Origin: Gracilibacillus oryzae
GTDB lineage: Bacteria; Bacillota; Bacilli; Bacillales; Amphibacillaceae
Direction: 5' to 3'
DNA: 64,000 nucleotides
NCBI RefSeq assembly: GCF_009498735.1
Contig: NZ_ML762435.1
Coordinates: 42,202-106,201, forward strand
Positions 52,307-60,105 of this stretch are shown piece by piece. Made by a program: the position numbers and the translations under genes. Each line of letters begins with the position of its first letter. Positions within the stretch are counted from its first letter, which is position 1. The notes under the pieces are model-generated. The model was not told where the DNA came from. It made no database searches and was given only the letters and a program-made list of their open reading frames with translations.

Positions 52307-53458
52307 TTATTCCTCTTCTAATATGACTTCCCCATTTTCAATCTGTTTAAGGATCTTTTTCCAATCCTCTTTTGGAAATCTTGGTTCATCTGATAATTTA
52401 ACTGATATTAACTCTGAAAAACCGCCTTCTGCCTCTGTTGGCTCTTCACCTGAAATAGATGCCGTAGCCACATAATTTTCATCCAATTCTTCTGAAACAG
52501 GTGGTGTAAATTGTTTAGCGAATATAGCCCCTCCCAATCCAATGCTTCCGATTCCTAATATAGTAATAAAAGATATAGCCATAGCCATTTTACTCATTTT
52601 TTTGACCTTTAACATTTTCATCAATCTCCTTTTTAAACTGATTTGGTTTGTTGAAAAGAAAGATCCCATGAAATAAGAATTAGATTGTTTGTTTGCGCGA
52701 CCCATCATATTCAGAATGGTTTCGCCATACTTCTTTCTCTCATTATGAGCCATTTCCATCACAACATCTTCATCACAAGAAAGTTCACTCCAGGTATAAA
52801 TTTCTTTTTGCAATAGGTAAATTAGAGGATTGTACCAGTGGATAATAGTAGCAATTAACATCGTCCTCCTTACCCATAAATCTTTCTTTTTAAAATGAGT
52901 CATTTCATGCTTAATTATCATAGCTAATTCATCATCTGGGATTTTATATAAGGGTATTATAATAGTAGGTTTCCGTATCCCAAATAAAACCGGGCTTCTA
53001 TTTTTTTTGTCAAATGCAAGTTGTATAGTCGTGGGGATTTTCATATTTCGGGTTATAAGTTGTTGTATTTCATGATTTTTAGGCATGGTATAAATGGATG
53101 CAGTCATCTCTTTTTTGATCTTAGAATATGTGTAAAGAGCCCAGCCACTTTTCATGATAACTCCTGTTATCCATATGGCAAATAAGATTTGGACGAATGG
53201 CAAGGATAACGTAAGTTGATGTACCTCCAATTGAGACCCGATGCTCATGTCGAAAGGTTGATCTTTGAAAAAGGTGTACAGCGATAATATTAACGATATT
53301 GGCATAAGGAAAAAGAAAAGAGATATTTTCCTGTTCCAATAATGCCATCTTGCTGCAAGAGAGCTTTTTGTAATATAGGTGATCAAAATGGAAAGCAGTA
53401 AAACGGCACTTCCGGCAATGGACAGGGCAACTAATTCTTTTAGCCACTCACTCATCAT
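52307..53458 (-). CDS. M56-family (BlaR1/MecR1-like) membrane metallopeptidase
   Basis: A 383-residue protein with three N-terminal membrane helices, a gluzincin protease domain with the zinc motif KHEMTHFKKKDLW and the downstream Glu in ELSCDEDVV, then a fourth helix (MAISFITILGIGSIGLGGAIFA) and a short acidic extracellular tail. It lacks the penicillin-binding sensor domain of BlaR1, so the signal is not a covalently bound beta-lactam. It is cotranscribed with the BlaI-type repressor gene, 5 nt downstream, and likely triggers cleavage of that repressor. Confidence 0.9.
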   Translation of the reverse strand: MMSEWLKELVALSIAGSAVLLLSILITYITKSSLAARWHYWNRKISLFFFLMPISLILSLYTFFKDQPFDMSIGSQLEVHQLTLSLPFVQILFAIWITGVIMKSGWALYTYSKIKKEMTASIYTMPKNHEIQQLITRNMKIPTTIQLAFDKKNRSPVLFGIRKPTIIIPLYKIPDDELAMIIKHEMTHFKKKDLWVRRTMLIATIIHWYNPLIYLLQKEIYTWSELSCDEDVVMEMAHNERKKYGETILNMMGRANKQSNSYFMGSFFSTNQISLKRRLMKMLKVKKMSKMAMAISFITILGIGSIGLGGAIFAKQFTPPVSEELDENYVATASISGEEPTEAEGGFSELISVKLSDEPRFPKEDWKKILKQIENGEVILEEE

Positions 53459-53463
53459 GACAC

Positions 53464-53847
53464 CTACTTATCCGCAAACCATTTTCTAATTTCATCTAAA
53501 TCTTCAGAAGGAACATTGTCATCATATAATGTGGTTAAAAAGTTTTTAATTGATCCTTGATACATGGTCTCTAATAAACTTTGGGCTTCTTTCTTTTTAT
53601 ATTCTTTTAATGTAAGGCGAGGAAAATAAGTGTTAGCTCTTCCTTCTCGCTTTACTAAGAGAACCCCTTTATCCACAAGTCTCGATAAAAAGGTGGCTAT
53701 TGTTTGTCCTTTCCAATCTCTCCCTTTTTTATTGGTGAATATCTCCAATAATTCACTCGATTTAACTGGTCGATCCATTTCCCATATAACCTTAATTAGT
53801 TCCATTTCGGTGTCAGATAACTTTTGAAAATTATTCATCTTACTCAC
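53464..53847 (-). CDS. BlaI/MecI-family repressor
   Basis: A 127-residue winged-helix repressor: LSDTEMELIKVIWEMDRPVKSSEL, the recognition region KGQTIATFLSRLVDKGVLLVKREGRANTYFP, and a C-terminal dimer part. The usual proteolysis site of BlaI lies in the ANTYFPRLTLKEY-like stretch. Two inverted repeats of the TACA/TGTA type sit in its promoter, consistent with autorepression. No beta-lactamase gene is adjacent. Confidence 0.92.
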   Translation of the reverse strand: MSKMNNFQKLSDTEMELIKVIWEMDRPVKSSELLEIFTNKKGRDWKGQTIATFLSRLVDKGVLLVKREGRANTYFPRLTLKEYKKKEAQSLLETMYQGSIKNFLTTLYDDNVPSEDLDEIRKWFADK

Positions 53848-53866
53848 CCCTTTACAAATTTGATGA

Positions 53867-53918
53867 ACTACATGTTTGTAGTGATTTAATCATACTACGC
53901 ATTTGTAGTGGGTGTCAA
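53867..53918 (-). promoter_or_regulatory. blaI-type promoter with tandem operators
   Basis: On the minus strand TTGACA (53918-53913), 18 nt, TATGAT (53894-53889). Site 2, ACTACG-CATT-TGTAGT (53894-53909), fills the spacer; site 1, ACTACA-TGTT-TGTAGT (53867-53882), lies just downstream of the -10. The sites are 27 bp apart. They fit the BlaI/MecI operator pattern (TACA...TGTA). Confidence 0.8.
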
Positions 53919-54029
53919 GAGAAACCTTCCTGTTCTCTTAGCTATGATGAAAAATTACGATTTCGTAACCATTTTATAATGCATACAATTTCATTTGATA
54001 AGACTTTGAGACCAACTATCGAGCTACCC

Positions 54030-54140
54030 CACTTTTGTTCTTTATCTCCTTTTATCTTCACATCTCCTATCGCCCTTTCTTACATTTTTTCTTAATCTTC
54101 TTTTATCAACAAATCTTTTCCGCTTTTGTCTCATATTCGT
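54030..54140 (+). repeat. Degenerate dispersed repeat (copy near 54.1 kb)
   Basis: This part of the 418-bp gap between blaI and tag has pyrimidine-rich units (TTTGTTCTTTATCTCC, TTCTTACATTTTTTCTTAAT, TTTTATCAACAAATCTTTTC, CGCTTTTGTCTCATATTCGT) related to those at 51793-51862. Apart from the blaI operators I see nothing else in this gap. Confidence 0.4.
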
Positions 54141-54265
54141 CGTAAACTTCAAACAGATGGACAAAATAAGAAGATTTACAAGTACCTTTAGCAGATTTGT
54201 CTGTTTTTTCTTATAAAAAAATCATGATATAGTAAGGATAAATAATGAAATTGGAAGTGATAAAT

Positions 54266-54832
54266 ATGAGCACATGCCTATGGCCAGGTGATAGTGAAAT
54301 GATGCAGGAGTATCATAATAATGAATGGTGTGTTGTGTCGACTGATGACCGCTATATCTTCGAGATGCTCACATTAGAAGGGGCACAAGCAGGTTTATCG
54401 TGGAAAATAGTGCTGTCTAAGCGAAGCGGCTATAAGGAAGCATTTCGCAATTTTGATTTAGAATATTGCGCAAATCTGACAGATGAGGAATTATTACATA
54501 TTAGAGAAAATTACCTTGTCATCAAAAACTTAAAAAAATTGCAATCAGTAAGTAATAATGCAGAAAGGATCTTAACAATCCAGCAGGAATTTGGCAGCTT
54601 CTCCAACTTTTTGTGGAGTTATGCCGATGATAAACCTATCATCAATCACTGGAAAGAAGAGGCAGAGGTTCCCGCTCAAACAGACTTATCAGTAAAAATT
54701 AGCAAGGATTTAAAAAAGCGCGGATTTAAATTTGTTGGCCCTGTTATTATCTATTCTTTCATGCAGGCTATAGGGATGGTAGATGATCATATTACTGCCT
54801 GCCCTTATCATACAGAAAACAGAAGAGGATAG
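54266..54832 (+). CDS. tag: DNA-3-methyladenine glycosylase I
   Basis: A 188-residue Tag enzyme that removes 3-methyladenine from DNA. The start of mature-type Tag (STCLWPGDSEMMQEYHNNEW) places a Cys at residue 4; with the His in QEYHNNEW and the C-terminal DDHITACPYH it completes the zinc site. FEMLTLEGAQAGLSW is the helix-hairpin-helix region. ATG 54266 fits the family start; an in-frame ATG at 54245 also has a possible ribosome site (AAGGA), so a 195-residue form is possible. A strong terminator follows. Confidence 0.92.
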   Translation: MSTCLWPGDSEMMQEYHNNEWCVVSTDDRYIFEMLTLEGAQAGLSWKIVLSKRSGYKEAFRNFDLEYCANLTDEELLHIRENYLVIKNLKKLQSVSNNAERILTIQQEFGSFSNFLWSYADDKPIINHWKEEAEVPAQTDLSVKISKDLKKRGFKFVGPVIIYSFMQAIGMVDDHITACPYHTENRRG

Positions 54833-54855
54833 GACAAGAGTGGTTCGTCTATACA

Positions 54856-54887
54856 ATAATCCGAACATTGTTCGGATTATTTTTTTC
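54856..54887 (+). terminator. Terminator of tag
   Basis: ATAATCCGAAC (54856-54866), loop ATT, GTTCGGATTAT (54870-54880), then TTTTTT. Confidence 0.92.
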
Positions 54888-55035
54888 TGAAAAAAGAAAC
54901 TTTCATCTGCAACCTACCTGCGTTGGAAAAGAGACTTTCAAGTGAAGTTGATGTTCATACCTACACTTAACTGAAATGAGGCTGTCTTAACAGGGTGAAG
55001 TTCGTTCCACTTATTGGTCTAGGACACCATAAGAA

Positions 55036-55218
55036 GCTGGGGAAAATGCGAGACTCCAGCGGGAACAGCGCGAGCTGAAAATCCACTTGGTAAAGCGGGT
55101 TTCTTTACCAAGTTAGCAGACCGCCGTGCCCGCGGAAAGCGAGTATTTTCCCCAGCGGTGAATTAGCACTATCTATATTAGTACATTAATGAGTGACACA
55201 ATTGAGTATTTTTTGTTC
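55036..55218. repeat. Foldback element with 66-bp dispersed tail
   Basis: GCTGGGGAAAAT (55036-55047) and ATTTTCCCCAGC (55145-55156) are perfect 12-bp inverted ends; inside, CTTGGTAAAG (55086-55095) pairs with CTTTACCAAG (55103-55112). The GC-rich body (CCAGCGGGAACAGCGCGAGC, CCGCCGTGCCCGCGG) resembles a non-coding repeat I know from many Bacillaceae genomes. The adjoining 55153-55218 is copy 2 of the dispersed repeat at 23891-23956. No gene is present between 54833 and 55358. Confidence 0.75.
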
Positions 55219-55358
55219 AGTATTTGAAATCATTGTTTTGTTATATCCACCCTCCTTCTTTCCGCATTCGAAAATCCTTTTCCATTAAATATGTTCTAGT
55301 TCCCTGCCTAGATGAATAAAAATGGGACTAGCTATATATTTGGAGAGGTGAGATACAA

Positions 55359-55985
55359 TTGGCCATTTTCTTTAGTTACGTTTTTCTCGGTTTATCTTTA
55401 GCAGCACCGATTGGTCCATTAAATGCGGCACAAATCAACCAAGGTGTCAAAAACGGATTTCTTCATTCATGGATGATTGCGATTGGTGCACTTGTAGCAG
55501 AAATGTTTTTTATTCTGGCTGTTTTCTTTGGAATTGTCCATTTCCTTGAAACACCTTTTATGAAAACCTTCTTATGGTCGTTCGGTGCTTTTGTTCTTTT
55601 ATATACTGGCATTGAAAGCATCAACAGTTCACAAAAAATTGATATGAATCATGAACGAGGCAAAGACAGCTTACTAAAAACATTTACAGCAGGCTTTCTT
55701 ATATCGATAAGTAACCCGTTATCTATTTTGTTCTGGTTAGGGATATATGGTTCCGTTTTAGCCAATACGATAAATAAATATGAAAATGCACAGCTGTTAT
55801 TATACACTTTCGCCATCATTCTCGGATTAATTATTTGGGATTTAACGATGGCACTTGTTTCGAGCAGTTTCCGCCATTTTCTGACAAACCGGACATTGAA
55901 AATAATTTCGATTGTTACTGGCATTTCCCTTATTGGATTTGCGTTCTATTTCGGATATAAAGCTGTGGACCTCTTATTCTTTTAA
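55359..55985 (+). CDS. LysE-family exporter
   Basis: A 208-residue protein with six membrane helices. The N-terminal LysE motif LGLSLAAPIGPLNAAQINQGVKNGF is intact, followed by FLISISNPLSILFWLGIYG in the middle. LysE/RhtB proteins export amino acids or related cations. The start is TTG 55359 with GGAGAGGTG upstream; no ATG lies in a suitable place. It is monocistronic and flanked on both sides by dispersed repeats. Confidence 0.88.
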   Translation: MAIFFSYVFLGLSLAAPIGPLNAAQINQGVKNGFLHSWMIAIGALVAEMFFILAVFFGIVHFLETPFMKTFLWSFGAFVLLYTGIESINSSQKIDMNHERGKDSLLKTFTAGFLISISNPLSILFWLGIYGSVLANTINKYENAQLLLYTFAIILGLIIWDLTMALVSSSFRHFLTNRTLKIISIVTGISLIGFAFYFGYKAVDLLFF

Positions 55986-55989
55986 TACG

Positions 55990-56160
55990 TGTTCTAAAAG
56001 TCGGCAAATGAGAAGCAAGAAGGTCGAGGCGGTGCAGTGAGGAGCATCGGAACGTATGGATTGAATACGTGAGAAGCGGACTCGCAAACCAACGAAGAGA
56101 TTCGCCGCCTATCATTTGGTGAATATTTGAACATCCTCTTTCAAATATTCTTATCATTTT
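55990..56160. repeat. Probable dispersed repeat between lysE-type and permease genes
   Basis: The 221-bp gap contains a purine-rich tract (GAGAAGCAAGAAGGTCGAGG), GGAACGTATGGATTGAATAC and a 10-bp hairpin GAATATTTGA (56121-56130) / TCAAATATTC (56141-56150). Its composition differs from neighbouring gaps and the sequence recalls repeats from other Bacillaceae; only one copy is in this window, so the call rests on recollection. Confidence 0.35.
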
Positions 56161-56206
56161 TGGGACATACTAACATGATTGATTTTAGCAATAAAGGAGA
56201 ATTTTC

Positions 56207-57565
56207 ATGAGTACAGCAACCAAGAAGAAGTCCTCCTCCCAAAATGGTGATTTAAAATGGTGGCAGTTAGCACTAATAGGGGTAGGCTGTACAATCGGAA
56301 CAGGTTATTTTCTCGGTTCAAGCATTGGAATCAGTATAACCGGTCCTTCCATTGTCTTCTCATTTTTACTTGCAGCAGCCGGAACCTACATTGTTTTTAA
56401 TTTACTTGCCAAGATGTCAGCGGCTGATCCACAAGAGGGATCGTTCTGTTATTATGCAGAAAAGGCATTTGGAAAATGGGCCGGATTCAGCTGTGGATGG
56501 AATTACTGGTGTTCCAGCATTCTTATTATGGGGAGCCAGTTGATCGCACTATCTATTTTAACCCAGCTGTGGTTCCCGGATTTACCTCTGTGGATGTTTG
56601 CAGCAATCTATTCCCTTTTATCCATCACCGTTATCTTATTTGGTACAAAAGGTTTTGATAAGGTAGAAAATATCTTTGCTGTGATCAAACTTGCTGCCAT
56701 CATAATGTTCATTGTTATCGCAATTGTCGCATTATTCGGCTTGATCGCAGGTGGTCCAGAAAACCAGCCAGGAGTGCCGAAAAGCATGGACAAGCTGTTT
56801 CATGAAGGCTTAACAGGTTTCTGGGCATCGCTTATCTATGCTTTTTATTCCTTTGGCGGGATTGAAGTGATCGGTCTGATGACAATCCGCTTGAAAAACA
56901 AAGAAGATGCTCCAAAGGCCGGGAAAATAATGTTAACAGTATTAACCATTATCTACATTCTGTCACTTGGATTAGCTGTTACAATGGTTTCTGTTAGCGC
57001 ATTTGATCAGAATGAAAGTCCATTTGTCACGGCTCTTGCGGAATATAAACTTGCCTTTTTCCCTCATCTGTTTAATGCGGCCATTATTATTGCAGGGTTC
57101 TCCACAATGACGGCAGCATTATTCGGAGTAGTGACACTGTTAGTCACATTAGCCAAAGATGGAGATGCACCTGATATTTTTTCGAAAAAAATAAAAAAAT
57201 GGAAGGACTTGCCGCTTCCATCATTAATTCTTGCTACGATCGGATTACTGGTATCTGTCATTACCGCCTTGTTATTGCCAAATAAAATATATGAATACAT
57301 TACAACCGCTGCAGGGATTTTGCTGCTGATTAATTGGGCTTTTATTATTATCTCTTCACTTAAGGTGCTAAAAGACCTCAAAGCCAAGCATAAAGTTATT
57401 GCATTTACCGGCTTGCTGCTGATCGCTGCTGCTGTGACTGGAACATTATTCGAGAAAACGATCAGGCCAGGGTTTTGGATCAGTTTATTATTGTTAGCGA
57501 TTATTGGCGGGATAACACTATGGATGAACAGACACTGGAAAACAAGTAAAAAACCACCCGCATGA
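56207..57565 (+). CDS. APC-family amino acid permease
   Basis: A 452-residue permease with 12 membrane helices. The opening KWWQLALIGVGCTIGTGYFLGSSIGISITGPS is the APC substrate site (G-x-x-IGTGYF), and FYSFGGIEVIGLMTIRLKNKEDAPKA is the conserved helix 6-7 region. It is close to the lysine/arginine or D-serine/alanine/glycine branch; substrate is uncertain. AAAGGAG precedes ATG 56207, and a terminator follows. Confidence 0.92.
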   Translation: MSTATKKKSSSQNGDLKWWQLALIGVGCTIGTGYFLGSSIGISITGPSIVFSFLLAAAGTYIVFNLLAKMSAADPQEGSFCYYAEKAFGKWAGFSCGWNYWCSSILIMGSQLIALSILTQLWFPDLPLWMFAAIYSLLSITVILFGTKGFDKVENIFAVIKLAAIIMFIVIAIVALFGLIAGGPENQPGVPKSMDKLFHEGLTGFWASLIYAFYSFGGIEVIGLMTIRLKNKEDAPKAGKIMLTVLTIIYILSLGLAVTMVSVSAFDQNESPFVTALAEYKLAFFPHLFNAAIIIAGFSTMTAALFGVVTLLVTLAKDGDAPDIFSKKIKKWKDLPLPSLILATIGLLVSVITALLLPNKIYEYITTAAGILLLINWAFIIISSLKVLKDLKAKHKVIAFTGLLLIAAAVTGTLFEKTIRPGFWISLLLLAIIGGITLWMNRHWKTSKKPPA

Positions 57566-57586
57566 AAATGCGAGTGGTTTTTTTAT
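57552..57586. terminator. Bidirectional terminator after the permease
   Basis: AACCACCCGCAT (57552-57563) and ATGCGAGTGGTT (57568-57579), with one mismatch, followed by TTTTTTTA. It lies at the convergent end of the Mn-catalase gene. Confidence 0.88.
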
Positions 57587-58464
57587 TAGTGTAAACCTGG
57601 TTGGTCGTTTGGTTCCAGTTTCCCCTGGCCTTGCATTTTTCTTAAGTCCAGTGGCGGTGTGCCGTGAATATAGTTTGGTGCAGGCTGTAAAAACGGCTTT
57701 TGCCCCATTGCTTGCGGATTTTGGACATATTCGAAATCAGCTTGTCCATCATATGTTTTTCCATTGGCCCATCTCCCGGTACTGCTGTCTTCCCCTTCAG
57801 AGAAGTTCATAAATGAATACGAAACTTCCTGCTTTTCATATTCCTGATTAAAGGAACTTGGCACAATCGCCCCTTGTGTTTGTTCCAGTTCTTCGATCGC
57901 AGCCATCCATTGATTTTGATGCATGGTATCTCTTGCGATAAGGAATGAAAGCATATCTCTTACCCCAGGGTCTGTTGTCATCTCATACAGTCTGCATACT
58001 TGCAAGCGTCCTTGTGATTCTGCATTCAGATTTGCACGAAAGTCTGCCAGTAAATTACCACTTGCGATCGTATAACGAGCATTCCACGGATAACCGGCAC
58101 TATCATTTGGCTGTGCGCCTAATCCATTCACTATCGCATGCTGTGGATTCATTCCACCAAGTACTGCTTCAACTGCCGGATCTTTGGCTGCCTGTTCCTG
58201 ATCATGTGCAGGTGCCCCGTCCAGAAGCTGTGCAATCATTGTTGCAATCATTTCAACATGGGCAATCTCTTCTGTTGCAATATCCAGAAGCATATCACGA
58301 TATTTACTTTCAGCACGGCAGTTCCATCCTTGAAATAAGTATTGCATCATGACAGAGATTTCACCAAATTGCCCGCCTAAGATTTCTTGTAATTTTTTTG
58401 CATACACAGGGTCGGGAGCATTCGGCTTTGCATTATATTGTAGTTCCTTTATATGATAAAACAT
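57586..58464 (-). CDS. Manganese catalase
   Basis: A 292-residue ferritin-like di-manganese catalase that breaks down H2O2. The metal ligands are in QFGEISVMMQYLFQGW, IATEEIAHVEMIATMI, LNAESQGRLQVCRLYE and SFLIARDTMHQNQW. The C-terminal part is the usual lasso rich in Gly/Pro/Gln. It follows the DUF2512 gene by 12 nt and is probably cotranscribed with it. Confidence 0.95.
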   Translation of the reverse strand: MFYHIKELQYNAKPNAPDPVYAKKLQEILGGQFGEISVMMQYLFQGWNCRAESKYRDMLLDIATEEIAHVEMIATMIAQLLDGAPAHDQEQAAKDPAVEAVLGGMNPQHAIVNGLGAQPNDSAGYPWNARYTIASGNLLADFRANLNAESQGRLQVCRLYEMTTDPGVRDMLSFLIARDTMHQNQWMAAIEELEQTQGAIVPSSFNQEYEKQEVSYSFMNFSEGEDSSTGRWANGKTYDGQADFEYVQNPQAMGQKPFLQPAPNYIHGTPPLDLRKMQGQGKLEPNDQPGLH

Positions 58465-58476
58465 GTCTGGTGCCTC

Positions 58477-58908
58477 CTATTTTTTATTATCCTCTTCATA
58501 TGGCGAAATCTCTTCAGATGTCTCCACATTTAATTCTCGAGGTCTTACATATATGGACTCCTCATGGTCATTGAAATTAGCAGCAACATATTTATGGAAG
58601 AAATATTCAAACAGCGCAACACCTATAGAGGAAATAAATGCTGCCTGCAACACATCATCACCGACAGTTAAACTATCTGTCATAAAATAAATAACAGCAA
58701 ATGCCAGGACAAAGTCTGATAATGTTGCGACAATATTATTTGTTCTTGGTAAAATTACTCTATCACCAACAAAGTATGAAACAACCCCCAGAACAAGTGT
58801 AATAAGAAAAACATTACCAATGGAAACATCAAATCCCATCCCTAAGATAGCAAAGAGCAAGATAAAACTAATCAGAAATTTTACAACCATTAATTTTAAA
58901 TGCTTCAT
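58477..58908 (-). CDS. DUF2512 (YndM-like) membrane protein
   Basis: A 143-residue protein with four membrane helices (LMVVKFLISFILLFAILG, VFLITLVLGVVSYFVGDRVI, ALSDFVLAFAVIYFMTD and ALFEYFFHK region), matching DUF2512 proteins such as YndM. The C-terminal tail is acidic. The start is ATG 58908, preceded by GGGGG; the ATG at 58923 has no ribosome site. The function is unknown; the pairing with Mn-catalase suggests a stress role. Confidence 0.85.
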   Translation of the reverse strand: MKHLKLMVVKFLISFILLFAILGMGFDVSIGNVFLITLVLGVVSYFVGDRVILPRTNNIVATLSDFVLAFAVIYFMTDSLTVGDDVLQAAFISSIGVALFEYFFHKYVAANFNDHEESIYVRPRELNVETSEEISPYEEDNKK

Positions 58909-59118
58909 TATTAATACCCCCATTTCTTAGTTATCACAGCCCTAACAGTCTGTAATACCCTCACTTCTATCCTTTGTATATCTCGCGGACATATACCGTT
59001 ATAAATAATTCCATTCCAAAATTCCTTATTTCAATTTGTTAATTTACGTTTCATTTCACTCTTTTCAGGTTACATGAAGGATATAGGTAAAATACCGAAA
59101 AAAGGAGTAGTGCCTTAG

Positions 59119-59925
59119 ATGAATATTCAATCTGAAATAAAGAAAATAGAAAATGTTCAATTGGGAAAACCGAATCGAATTTTTACTATGTACTTGAATA
59201 CAGACCGCGCTGATCCTGAACAACAAGGCGGAGAATGGCGAATCCATCTTAAGAACGGCCTGCGTAATTTTGAAAGTTATTTACAAGAAGATGGAGATTC
59301 TGATGAGAAAAGAAACTACTGGGCAGTGAAAGAAAAAGTCGAGAAATATATAAGTGAAATAGAGCAAGATCTAGCGAAAAGTGTTGTTATCTTTGCTACA
59401 GGTGACGACTCTATCTGGTTTGCGGAAAAATTCCAAATGCCTGTTACAACTTTGTTTGAATGGGACGATACAGCAAATCTGGATCAGTTGAAGGAAATGC
59501 ATCAAACCTTCCCTAAGTCAGGCATTATTTTAACTCAAAAAGAAGCAGTAAAAGTCCTTGATACCGAATTAGGAACTTTAAAGGATTCTCATACATTTGA
59601 GCTGGACTTGGAAACAGAAGACTGGCGCCAATATTCCGGTCCACCACCCAGCCAGGCAAATACAGGAAGTGGCGGAAAGATCACACAAACGGATCAATTT
59701 AAAGAACGATTTGAAGCAAATAGATATCGCTGGTATAAAGATTTAGCAAATACATTAGACCGCTTTGCAAAAGGGCTTAATTGGGAAAATATTTATATAG
59801 TCGGGGATAAGGATGAAGCAAATGACTTGAAGAACAACATGAATAAGCCAATAACAAAAGTGGTGAACAAAAATATGCTTGACCATGAAGAGAGAAAGAT
59901 TATTAAAGAGGTTGTGTTAAATTAA
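59119..59925 (+). CDS. VLRF1-family aeRF1-type release factor-like protein
   Basis: A 268-residue protein of the bacterial baeRF/VLRF1 group. The N-terminal half (FTMYLNTDRADPEQQGGEWRIHLKNGLRNFE) and central alpha/beta domain (SVVIFATGDDSIWFAEKF) resemble eRF1 domain organisation. A Gly/Ser linker and a C-terminal segment (FKERFEANRYRWYKDLANTLD, YIVGDKDE) follow. Members are thought to act in ribosome rescue or quality control; this is inferred from fold only. AAGGAG is 12 nt upstream of ATG 59119. Confidence 0.8.
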   Translation: MNIQSEIKKIENVQLGKPNRIFTMYLNTDRADPEQQGGEWRIHLKNGLRNFESYLQEDGDSDEKRNYWAVKEKVEKYISEIEQDLAKSVVIFATGDDSIWFAEKFQMPVTTLFEWDDTANLDQLKEMHQTFPKSGIILTQKEAVKVLDTELGTLKDSHTFELDLETEDWRQYSGPPPSQANTGSGGKITQTDQFKERFEANRYRWYKDLANTLDRFAKGLNWENIYIVGDKDEANDLKNNMNKPITKVVNKNMLDHEERKIIKEVVLN

Positions 59926-59982
59926 TCTGGGCACTTGCAAGTCTTATTCTTTCTCTTTAGAAAGCCCAATTTTAAAAAGTTC

Positions 59983-60020
59983 AGAAGCGATGAACCCTCA
60001 GTAGGATGTTCATCGCTTCT
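59983..60020 (+). terminator. Terminator of the VLRF1 gene
   Basis: AGAAGCGATGAAC (59983-59995) pairs perfectly with GTTCATCGCTTCT (60008-60020), followed by TTCC. Confidence 0.75.
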
Positions 60021-60061
60021 TTCCATTGCGAAAAATTATATACTAATATTCCTATTTTTAT

Positions 60062-60087
60062 TATAATATAGAATGTAAGCGATTCCA
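60062..60087 (+). promoter_or_regulatory. Promoter and cre site of the YesMN-type operon
   Basis: A -10 TATAAT (60062-60067) is followed by ATGTAAGCGATTCCA (60073-60087), a full match to the CcpA consensus WTGNAANCGNWNNCW. The site would cover the transcription start, where CcpA represses. No clear -35 is seen. Confidence 0.75.
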
Positions 60088-60105
60088 TTTTAATAACTTA
60101 TAGTA

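Noticed and set aside
54856..54880. LexA-like box CGAAC-ATT-GTTCG
   Set aside because: Spacing is 3 rather than 4 and the sequence is the stem of the tag terminator with a T run.
59060..59118. Sigma-B-like promoter (GTTTCA, 14 nt, GGTTAC) before the VLRF1 gene
   Set aside because: The -10 matches GGGTAT poorly; too weak to annotate.
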